Below are positions 1-5,962 of a stretch of DNA of 7,559 nt, piece after piece. The stretch is from an uncultured Bacteroidota bacterium (GTDB lineage: Bacteria > Bacteroidota > Bacteroidia > Chitinophagales > Chitinophagaceae): assembly GCA_938008665.1 (NCBI GenBank), contig CALLKA010000128.1, forward strand, positions 1-7,559. Direction: 5' to 3'. The notes under the pieces were generated by a model, which made no database searches, had not been told where the DNA came from, and was given only the letters and a program-made list of their open reading frames with translations. Position 1 is the first letter of the stretch. Each line of letters begins with the position of its first letter. The position numbers and the translations under genes are program-made.

Positions 1-801
1 AAATTAATTATTTGTGGTGCAAGTGCATACAGCCGTGATATTGACTATGCAAGAATCAGAAAAGTAGCAGACGAAGTGGGTGCATTTGTGTTAGCCGATA
101 TTGCACACCCAGCTGGATTAATAGCTAAAGGATTATTAAGTTCTCCATTTAATCATTGTCATTTTGTAACCTCCACTACCCACAAAACTTTACGTGGCCC
201 TCGTGGTGGTGTAATTATGATGGCAAAAGATGGTGAAAATACTTTAGGCTTAAAAGACGTTAAAGGAAATTTAAGATTGTGGTCAAACGTGATTGATATG
301 GCTGTTTTCCCTGGAACACAAGGTGGGCCATTGGAGCACGTGATTGCAGCAAAAGCTATTGCCTTTGGTGAAATTTTATCTAACGATTTCACAGTTTACG
401 CGAAGCAAGTACAAAAAAATGCACAAGCGATGGCTGCTGCATTTGTTGCGAAAGGATATGAAATTATCAGTGGTGGTACTGATAACCATTTAATGTTAAT
501 TGACTTACGTAATAAAAATATTAGTGGTAAAAAGGCTGAACAAGTTTTAGGACATGCCGATATTACTGCGAATAAAAATATGGTGCCTTACGATGACAAA
601 TCTGCATTTGTAACATCTGGTATCCGTTTTGGTGTTGCTGCTATTACTACACGTGGTATGACTGAAACACATATCCCATTTGTAGTTGAATCTATTGACA
701 CTGCTTTAATGAATGCTGATAACGAAACAGTTCTAGCAAACACGAAGAAAGAGGTGAATAAGTTCATGGAGCAGTTTGTTTTGTATCCAGAACTAGGATA
801 A
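1..801 (+). CDS. glyA: Serine hydroxymethyltransferase, 5'-truncated by window edge
   Basis: This cytosolic PLP enzyme interconverts serine plus tetrahydrofolate with glycine plus 5,10-methylene-tetrahydrofolate, the main entry of one-carbon units. The frame is open from base 1, so the gene starts outside the window; 266 codons remain. Seen: the ADIAHPAGL motif with the PLP-pyridine aspartate (codon 97-99) and the histidine three residues later (106-108), then TSTTHKTLRGPRGG with the Schiff-base lysine at codon 184-186. The Asp-to-Lys spacing equals that of E. coli GlyA (D200, H203, K229), which implies that about 167 N-terminal residues are missing. After GPRGG there is an extra stretch (about 14 residues, KDVKGNLRLWSNVID region) before AVFPGTQGGP, an insertion I associate with Bacteroidota enzymes. 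The GTG at 76 lies inside the conserved fold and is not the start. The DUF4293 gene follows 17 bases downstream, possibly cotranscribed. Identification is very secure. Confidence 0.97.
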   Translation, partial: KLIICGASAYSRDIDYARIRKVADEVGAFVLADIAHPAGLIAKGLLSSPFNHCHFVTSTTHKTLRGPRGGVIMMAKDGENTLGLKDVKGNLRLWSNVIDMAVFPGTQGGPLEHVIAAKAIAFGEILSNDFTVYAKQVQKNAQAMAAAFVAKGYEIISGGTDNHLMLIDLRNKNISGKKAEQVLGHADITANKNMVPYDDKSAFVTSGIRFGVAAITTRGMTETHIPFVVESIDTALMNADNETVLANTKKEVNKFMEQFVLYPELG

Positions 802-818
802 TAGTTTAACTTTATACT

Positions 819-1220
819 ATGATACAAAGAATACAATCCATTTGGTTATTGCTAGCAAGTGCAGCTGCATTTTCAGTATTGCGCTTTCCTTTTTACTATA
901 CACCAACGCCATTTGCATTAGAAATTAATGGTAGTGCGCAGTACAGCACTTTAATCTCATTGGCATTTAGCGCATGCTTATCATTCATCACCATTTTTTT
1001 ATATGGCAATCGTATGTTGCAATTAAAAGTGGTACTTGTAAATTTTTTACTGTCTATTTTAATCGGCTATTTTATTTATATGACTGTAGTGGCGAATCCA
1101 GGCGGTGGCTTCACCCTTCCATCTATCGCATTATTTATCATCCCAGTATTTCAAATACTAGCAATGATCAAAATTTACCAAGATGAAAAATTGGTGAAAA
1201 GCACGGATCGGTTGAGGTAA
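819..1220 (+). CDS. DUF4293 family four-helix inner-membrane protein
   Basis: This is a 133-residue integral membrane protein of unknown function from a family essentially confined to Bacteroidota. Seen: the N-terminal MIQRIQSIWLLLA start typical of the family, four hydrophobic segments at about residues 7-23, 45-62, 70-90 and 101-120, and the charged tail DEKLVKSTDRLR, which is the family's best-conserved C-terminal signature. Length is normal (family roughly 130-160). The ATG at 819 is chosen because it gives the family N-terminus and lies 17 bases after the glyA stop; there is no Shine-Dalgarno, only the A/T-rich leader usual in this phylum. The gene may be cotranscribed with glyA. Its stop codon directly abuts the stop codon of the convergent GLPGLI gene. 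No enzymatic role can be assigned. Confidence 0.9.
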   Translation: MIQRIQSIWLLLASAAAFSVLRFPFYYTPTPFALEINGSAQYSTLISLAFSACLSFITIFLYGNRMLQLKVVLVNFLLSILIGYFIYMTVVANPGGGFTLPSIALFIIPVFQILAMIKIYQDEKLVKSTDRLR

Positions 1221-1973
1221 TTATAAATTAGAAGCCCATAATATTACTTTTCCAAATCTGCCCCATTGCTCAATGCCTTTTTTAAGGTCGAAACTAATTT
1301 GATTTCGCTTCACCACCTTGGATTTACCTTGTGTCGGTATTGGAATTTCTGGACTTATTAACTCAAGTTTGGTTGCATATATAGTTTCTGACAACCTTGG
1401 TATAGCCAACCCTAATATCATTCCAGGAAGTCCATGAAAACTTTCTGGGCCCCCTTTTACGATAATTTGATCAGTATAAAAAGCGACCACCACCACGGAA
1501 TCACAAATTTTTGTAACTGCTTTTTTACATTCAAAACCTGCAATATCTCTAATTTCTCCAGTTATTTTCCATTCGTATTTGGTTAGGCTATCTTTAATGA
1601 AATACTCTTTTTCAAAAAGTGATTTTTTCATTACAGTTAATTCTTCATTCAAATTTTGTAAGGTAAAGTCAATTTCAGAAGGCTTAAAACCGAATACCAT
1701 ATACTTGTTATCCGGATTTTCTTTAGCCATTCTGTAATAGGTTTGAGAAGCGTTAAAATCCATAATATAATTGTCTGTGACAATTTTCGGGAATAATTTT
1801 TTCAACTCCTCAGACCACCCACCATCCATATCGCCTTCTGATTGCATGGATTCAGTTAATGTATGTTGGGCTAATTTTCGCTCGTATGTAATTTTTCCAC
1901 TTGTGATAAAAGTAGTTTGTGCATTTACTACGTTAGCAATTAAGAAGAAGAAAAAGAGGTTTATATATTTCAT
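1221..1973 (-). CDS. GLPGLI family secreted protein
   Basis: This 250-residue exported protein belongs to the GLPGLI family (TIGR01200 type), a Bacteroidota family of unknown biochemical role named for its motif. Seen: an N-terminal signal peptide (about residues 1-18, phenylalanine-rich core, cleavage probably after VNA before QTTF), the early GKITYER strand, GFECKKA around 146-152, AFYTDQI at 164-170, and the signature GPESFHGLPGMILGL at about 175-189 (GLPGMI here for GLPGLI). Length is typical. It lies only 20 bases after the stop of the TonB-dependent receptor on the same strand, the usual arrangement for this family, so one transcript and a shared envelope function are likely; the exact function is unknown. 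A second cysteine (residue 157) near the conserved Cys149 could allow a disulfide, which is speculative. The gene converges on the DUF4293 gene with no spacer. Confidence 0.93.
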   Translation of the reverse strand: MKYINLFFFFLIANVVNAQTTFITSGKITYERKLAQHTLTESMQSEGDMDGGWSEELKKLFPKIVTDNYIMDFNASQTYYRMAKENPDNKYMVFGFKPSEIDFTLQNLNEELTVMKKSLFEKEYFIKDSLTKYEWKITGEIRDIAGFECKKAVTKICDSVVVVAFYTDQIIVKGGPESFHGLPGMILGLAIPRLSETIYATKLELISPEIPIPTQGKSKVVKRNQISFDLKKGIEQWGRFGKVILWASNL

Positions 1974-1993
1974 TTTTTATAAATAATTAATTG

Positions 1994-4795
1994 TTAAAAA
2001 CCCATATTTGACGGCTTACCGTTTTTACTAAAATTGTATATAAGACTAAACATGACATATCTTCTAACGCCATTATTACTAGCTTCAGAGATGAAATTAC
2101 TTGTTATATTTCTTTGTACATAGTTGTTTTGATTTAGCATGTCAAATACATATAGTTTCATCTCCCAACTATCTGTTTTACCAATCACTTTTCTAAAAGA
2201 TGGGCTTAGGATATAAATATTTCTTTGATCTGGGAATACAATTGATTTTTGATAGATATTAGCTTCAATATTTAAATTAAAATATGTTTTTATTTTTTTG
2301 AACTTAAGTTCGGGGCTTCCATTGATACCATAATTCCAATAATTGGTAGATGCGCCTGGTCGTATACTAGAAACAGTGGTATTGTTATTAGCACTAAAAT
2401 TCAAATAAAAACTATACCATTTTTCACCCCAATACTGCAATTGTAAATTATAACCAATGCTTTTGTTGTCATTGATATTTCTAACACCATTTACTTTGTT
2501 TACATACCTACCTACATTTCCATTTACGCCTCCCCCCAATTGAATACCCTTATATATTTCCATACCATAATTAAAATTACCACTGTAATTATAGTTTCCT
2601 TGTACATTTATATACTGATTTACTCTTCTACCTAAAGGATCAACAGTTGTACTATTGCTAATGGCATTATCCGTATTTGAATATTGCAAATTAGCATACA
2701 TATATCTATTTTTAAATACCTGATAATCATTTGCGTTTAATCTTATCGTATTTGTAAAACCTTGTTGCAAATTGGAATTACCTATATTTAAATTTAATGG
2801 ATCTGCATTATCAATTAATGGCTGTATTTGTAATAAGGTGGGATTTATTGTTTTTCCAGAATATTCAAATTGTAATCTTCTTTGTTGCTTGAAATTATAA
2901 TTTAAAGTAAATGCAGGGATAAAGTTTTTAAAATTGATAGAACGTATGCTGTTATTAGCTACGTCATTCATTTGATAACGAGCAGTTCCAAAGCCTGATC
3001 CTAGCGCCCAGTTATATTTTTTATCTACAAAGCGATAATTAATCGAACCAGCATTATTAATCGTGTTAAAAATAAAATGATTACTTAGTGAATCAATAAC
3101 ATCACTATACAATGGCTTTGAAGAAATCAGCGTATTTCCTGAGTTATCATAGCTTATTCTTTCTGCATCATTTTTCCCAATGTTTAAAGCGTATTTAAAA
3201 ATTAAAAATGATTTTTTACCAATAGGCTCTGTATATATAACATTTGAATTAATAGAAGATGTGTTTTGTTTATTTGACTTTAATTGATCTACGGAATCAT
3301 TTTTAATAACAGCCCCGCTATAATTAAAGTATTGGTTATTAGAAACAAGTAACCCAACTTGAACTTTATCATTAAAATTCAAATCGGAAACAAAAGAAAT
3401 CGTTCTCCCTTTTTTAGCAAATTTTCTTCTATAACTTAAATTGGAAGTTAATGTTTTATCATCTTCATTCAAGGAACTTTGCCTTCTGGAAGTATTAATT
3501 AAATGCCCCGTTTCGCCTTTAGTTTGACCTTCGTATAGACTAGTGCCCTCTAATAAAACATCTGCAGCTTTCAAGGTAATTTTAAACAAACCTGTACTAT
3601 CTGTTCCCCATTCATTAATGCTATTAATTTTAAATTTTTTCTTATCGCTGTATTGGGCATCAGAAATATTACTAATAAATGACGAATCTGGTAAAATAGT
3701 TTTTGAATAGTTTTTCCCAAGAGAATTCATAATTAGGTTTTGAAATTGAGCGGTATTATTCGTAGATGATTTCATCCACTTATTACCAAAAACGAATCCA
3801 GCGCTTTTTTGATTTGGCAAACCCACATTACTACCATACTCATCTTCCCCACTAAAGTACATACTCACACCACCATCTTCGCCCACTTCCATAGTCGTAT
3901 TTCCTCCGTCCGAATAATTTCTAGTTTCATCCCAATTAAGTGCTTCAAACTTGGTATTATCCTGTGTAAAGTAAGCAGCCACTTTCTTTTTGCCTTTAAA
4001 AGAGTTGGCTAATAATTTACCGTTGCCATATTCTCCAAAATTGGAACCAATCTCTGCTTTACCAAAATATCCATTCTTCTTATCTTCTTTTAATTGTACA
4101 TTAATGGTTTTGGTTTTTTGACCATCATCAATACCTGTAAAACTAGCCTGATCCGACTTTTTATCAAATACTTGTATCTTATCAACGATATCGGCCCTTA
4201 AATTCTTTGTAACAACAGCCGGATCATCACTGAAAAATTCTTCTCCATCAACTAATACCTTATTTACTTTTTCGCCTTGTGCTGTAATTTCGCCTTTTGA
4301 ATTTACCTGTATTCCTGGCATTTTTCTCAAAAGTTCCTGCACGTCTGCATTGGGATTTACACGAAAACTATCTGCCTTATACTCAGTTGTGTCTCCTTTA
4401 ATACGTATAGCCGAAATTGTGTTTCTTACAATAACCTCTTTTAATAAATAAGCTTTTGTATTCAAATACAGTGTACCTAAATTTAGTTCTTGCCCATTAG
4501 CAAGTTCTATTTTATCAATATAATCTGCATATTGAGGATAAGTAATCATTAAAATATATTTTCCTTCCGATTTTGCAGGCAAATTGAATTGCCCATCTTT
4601 ATTTGCCCTTGTTGATCCTACTAAAATTGAATCCTTAGCTCTTAAGATGTTAATTGATGCATTATACAATTGCTTTTTCTCAGCACTATCTGTTATTTGG
4701 CCTTTAATTGAACTTTGCGCAAAGATGGTTTGAAAAAAAAGGCTCGATGCCAAAATGAGGAGGGATTTCTTTAAATGAAACTTGCATGTATACAT
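1994..4795 (-). CDS. TonB-dependent receptor-like outer-membrane beta-barrel protein with CarboxypepD-reg N-domain
   Basis: This is a 933-residue outer-membrane protein. Seen in order: a signal peptide (about 1-26, KKSLLILASSLFF core, cleavage before QSSIKG); a carboxypeptidase-regulatory-like beta-sandwich (about 28-115, GQITDSAEKKQLYNASI, then GQFNLPAKSEGKYILMITY); a TonB-box-like LLKEVIV at 117-123; a plug domain (about 117-240, with ADVQELLRKMPGIQV at 150-164 and KVLVDGEEFFSDDPA at 179-193); then a long barrel of alternating strands to the aromatic C-terminal strand RRYVMFSLIYNF. The pattern matches the 'outer membrane beta-barrel' receptor family (PF14905-like barrel) rather than SusC: no SusD partner follows, but a GLPGLI gene does. 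The substrate cannot be told. Transcription probably starts in the 120 bases after the terminator at 4916-4942, where a dyad lies at 4842-4865. No Shine-Dalgarno precedes the ATG. Confidence 0.94.
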   Translation of the reverse strand: MYTCKFHLKKSLLILASSLFFQTIFAQSSIKGQITDSAEKKQLYNASINILRAKDSILVGSTRANKDGQFNLPAKSEGKYILMITYPQYADYIDKIELANGQELNLGTLYLNTKAYLLKEVIVRNTISAIRIKGDTTEYKADSFRVNPNADVQELLRKMPGIQVNSKGEITAQGEKVNKVLVDGEEFFSDDPAVVTKNLRADIVDKIQVFDKKSDQASFTGIDDGQKTKTINVQLKEDKKNGYFGKAEIGSNFGEYGNGKLLANSFKGKKKVAAYFTQDNTKFEALNWDETRNYSDGGNTTMEVGEDGGVSMYFSGEDEYGSNVGLPNQKSAGFVFGNKWMKSSTNNTAQFQNLIMNSLGKNYSKTILPDSSFISNISDAQYSDKKKFKINSINEWGTDSTGLFKITLKAADVLLEGTSLYEGQTKGETGHLINTSRRQSSLNEDDKTLTSNLSYRRKFAKKGRTISFVSDLNFNDKVQVGLLVSNNQYFNYSGAVIKNDSVDQLKSNKQNTSSINSNVIYTEPIGKKSFLIFKYALNIGKNDAERISYDNSGNTLISSKPLYSDVIDSLSNHFIFNTINNAGSINYRFVDKKYNWALGSGFGTARYQMNDVANNSIRSINFKNFIPAFTLNYNFKQQRRLQFEYSGKTINPTLLQIQPLIDNADPLNLNIGNSNLQQGFTNTIRLNANDYQVFKNRYMYANLQYSNTDNAISNSTTVDPLGRRVNQYINVQGNYNYSGNFNYGMEIYKGIQLGGGVNGNVGRYVNKVNGVRNINDNKSIGYNLQLQYWGEKWYSFYLNFSANNNTTVSSIRPGASTNYWNYGINGSPELKFKKIKTYFNLNIEANIYQKSIVFPDQRNIYILSPSFRKVIGKTDSWEMKLYVFDMLNQNNYVQRNITSNFISEASNNGVRRYVMFSLIYNFSKNGKPSNMGF

Positions 4796-4841
4796 TAAAC
4801 TAGTTTATGATTTGTCGGCGAAAGTAAAGGGAATCTTTAGT

Positions 4842-4865
4842 ATTTAACAAGGATATATGTTAAAT
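4842..4865. promoter_or_regulatory. 7-bp dyad upstream of the receptor gene, possible operator
   Basis: ATTTAAC and GTTAAAT form perfect 7-base inverted arms around a 10-base spacer, about 47 bases before the receptor ATG. On the minus strand the spacer and the distal arm contain TATCCTTG, one mismatch from the Bacteroidota -7 element TAnnTTTG. However, the nearest TTTG (4868-4871 on the complementary strand) is only 12 bases further upstream, too close for the usual -33 element. A repressor or activator site overlapping the promoter is therefore possible but weakly supported; in sequence this A/T-rich a dyad of this size can arise by chance. Confidence 0.25.
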
Positions 4866-4915
4866 TTCAAATTAGCTTATTTAAGCGGTAATAATATTAA
4901 GGTTTTGATAACAAT

Positions 4916-4942
4916 AACCCCCGCATAAAAATGCAGGGGGTT
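4916..4942 (-). terminator. Intrinsic-type hairpin after the TonB-domain gene
   Basis: AACCCCCGCAT at 4916-4926 pairs with ATGCAGGGGGTT at 4931-4942 around an AAAA loop, with a single bulged base in an otherwise perfect 11-pair stem. It lies 49 bases beyond the stop codon of the minus-strand TonB-domain gene and upstream of the receptor gene on the same strand. On the minus strand it is followed by ATTGTTATC, moderately T-rich. It probably ends the TonB-gene transcript and so separates it from the receptor-GLPGLI operon. Confidence 0.7.
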
Positions 4943-4991
4943 GATTAGTCATTAATCAAATGTCGTATTAATTAATAAATCTAATCTGAAA

Positions 4992-5438
4992 TTATTTGTC
5001 AGAAACTTCAAATACAATTGTCTGTTTAATCAAATAGTTTACCTTTTTGCCATTTTGTTCTGCAGGAATCCACTTTGGACCTTGTTCTATAACACGTATT
5101 GCCTCAGCAACAGTGCCATATCCAGGATTGTTTTCAGCAATTACATTCTCTACATCACCATCTTTATTAACAACAAAATTAAGCTTAACAGTATATTTAC
5201 CAGCGGCTGCTTTATTTTTAAATGCCAAATCTCGATTTAAATTCTTTCCCAAATATTCTACCCAGCCTTTAGACCCACCCTGAAATTGTGCCGGCTTTTC
5301 AGCTGTATAAAAAATGGGTTCATTATTTTTTGAAGGGTCGGCATTTTTTTGAATCTTAGGTGCATTAAAAATAAAAGACGCTTCTTCATTCTCTTTTTTA
5401 GACTTATTAGAAAACCCAATAACTGTAACTTCATCCAT
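4992..5438 (-). CDS. TonB C-terminal (energy-transducer) domain protein, N-terminal part lost at a junction
   Basis: Members of this family span the periplasm and pass inner-membrane proton-motive energy to outer-membrane receptors through a C-terminal TonB domain. Seen, counting from the in-frame Met at 5436-5438: DEVTVIGF, a linker rich in Lys, Asn and Glu, EKPAQFQGGSKGWVEYLGKNL, then the TonB_C core KYTVKLNFVVNKDGDVENV, GYGTVAEAIRVI, GPKWIPAEQNGKKV and a final beta strand IKQTIVFEV. There is no transmembrane anchor, signal peptide or metallopeptidase domain, although the DEVTVIGF linker normally follows a longer N-terminal region. The frame stays open to an ATG at 5511-5513, but the 25 added residues are antisense to a glycosyltransferase and are not believed. 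The gene therefore looks cut at about 5430-5440. The downstream receptor would be a natural partner. Domain call firm; start unknown. Confidence 0.85.
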   Translation of the reverse strand: MDEVTVIGFSNKSKKENEEASFIFNAPKIQKNADPSKNNEPIFYTAEKPAQFQGGSKGWVEYLGKNLNRDLAFKNKAAAGKYTVKLNFVVNKDGDVENVIAENNPGYGTVAEAIRVIEQGPKWIPAEQNGKKVNYLIKQTIVFEVSDK

Positions 5439-5447
5439 TTTATTTTG
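5429..5447. other. Sequence junction: TonB gene meets headless glycosyltransferase
   Basis: To the left, minus-strand coding for the TonB protein is convincing up to the DEVTVIGF codons (to about 5435). To the right, plus-strand coding for a glycosyltransferase is convincing from PFYFEDFDLG (5435 onward). The glycosyltransferase frame hits a TAA at 5426-5428, immediately left of the switch. Two genes truncated at the same point, each missing its N-terminal part, indicate a breakpoint rather than a normal divergent pair. It may be an assembly join or a real recombination. Confidence 0.65.
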
Positions 5448-5863
5448 AAGATTTTGATTTAGGATTAAGAGCATGGAAGATGGGATGGAAACTGTATTAC
5501 GAGCATCAGTCAATTTGTTTTCATAAAGTAAGTGCCACTACTAAAAATCTTAACAAGTCAAATCTAGTTAACCGTATTTATTATAGAAATAGTTTTATAT
5601 TACATGCTATCCATTTAAATGGGTTTAGAAAAAAAATATGGTATTCTCAGTTATTTACTTCTACTCTATTATGGCACTTAATTAAAGGTGAGTTTTGGAT
5701 TATTTATAGTCTAATTGATTTCTTAAAAAACAAAAAGAAAATACAAGAATCCATAACCAAAATAAAAAAAATGCAACTTGAATTAAATATTACTATTGGT
5801 ATTGATAATATTTTAAGTATTTTTAAAAATTCATTGAAAAACAAATCAATTAAATGGATTTAA
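5432..5863 (+). CDS. C-terminal fragment of a family-2 glycosyltransferase
   Basis: This is the tail of a GT2 (COG1216-like, rhamnosyltransferase type) enzyme that would move a sugar from a nucleotide donor in surface polysaccharide or glycan synthesis. Seen from 5435: PFYFEDFDLGLRAWKMGWK, in which the ED-D-L motif is the end of the GT-A catalytic domain, then YYEHQSICFHKVSATT, IYYRNSFILHAIHLNGF, a hydrophobic stretch KKIWYSQLFTSTLLWHLI, and a basic tail to TAA at 5861-5863. The nucleotide-binding N-terminal domain and DxD motif are absent; a family member should have roughly 150-200 more residues upstream. The ATG at 5480 is internal to the motif region and is not a real start. Base composition is very A/T-rich (12 G/C in the 60 bases from 5701). 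It precedes a second GT2 start by 36 bases, as in a glycan cluster. As it stands it cannot be catalytic. Confidence 0.8.
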   Translation, partial: HPFYFEDFDLGLRAWKMGWKLYYEHQSICFHKVSATTKNLNKSNLVNRIYYRNSFILHAIHLNGFRKKIWYSQLFTSTLLWHLIKGEFWIIYSLIDFLKNKKKIQESITKIKKMQLELNITIGIDNILSIFKNSLKNKSIKWI

Positions 5864-5899
5864 TTGATTTAAATCATTTCGTAACTTAAAATGTAAATA

Positions 5900-5962
5900 A
5901 TGGCATTATCTGTAGCTATGTGTACCTATAATGGTTCAAGATTTATTAAAGATCAATTAAAC
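5900..5962 (+). other. N-terminal tip of a second GT2 glycosyltransferase
   Basis: The first 21 codons give SVAMCTYNGSRFIKDQL, matching the opening strand and helix of GT2 enzymes (typically S-V-A/V-M-x-TYNG-x-x-F/Y-I-x-x-QL), where the donor nucleotide binds. In the family this is followed by S-I-L/l-x-Q-T and the catalytic Asp; here the similarity stops after QLN. With the glycosyltransferase tail 36 bases upstream, 5432-5962 looks like the real junction region of two consecutive genes of a glycan-synthesis cluster, cut on both sides. Confidence 0.65.

Noticed and set aside
76..801. Complete short SHMT gene starting at GTG 76
   Set aside because: The frame continues to base 1 with conserved SHMT residues (LIICGASAYSRDIDYARIRK), so this is a truncated view of a longer gene and not a short variant.
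159..1986. Minor open frames at 159-392 (-), 588-836 (-), 974-1186 (+) and 1771-1986 (+)
   Set aside because: Each lies within a well-supported gene in another frame or strand and shows no domain, start context or composition of its own.
4796..4991. Small RNA or riboswitch between the receptor and TonB-domain genes
   Set aside because: Apart from the terminator hairpin and a short dyad, no structured element, conserved riboswitch core or further open frame could be seen in these 196 bases.
5439..5513. N-terminal extension MTDARNTVSIPSS... of the TonB-domain protein
   Set aside because: These 25 codons are exactly antisense to the glycosyltransferase motif EDFDLGLRAWKMGWKLYYEH, which is clearly real coding on the plus strand. 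The extension looks like chance read-through across the breakpoint.
5480..5863. Stand-alone 127-residue protein starting at ATG 5480
   Set aside because: The ATG falls inside a glycosyltransferase motif that begins upstream (PFYFEDFDLGLRAWK). A product starting there would lack the motif and the catalytic domain.
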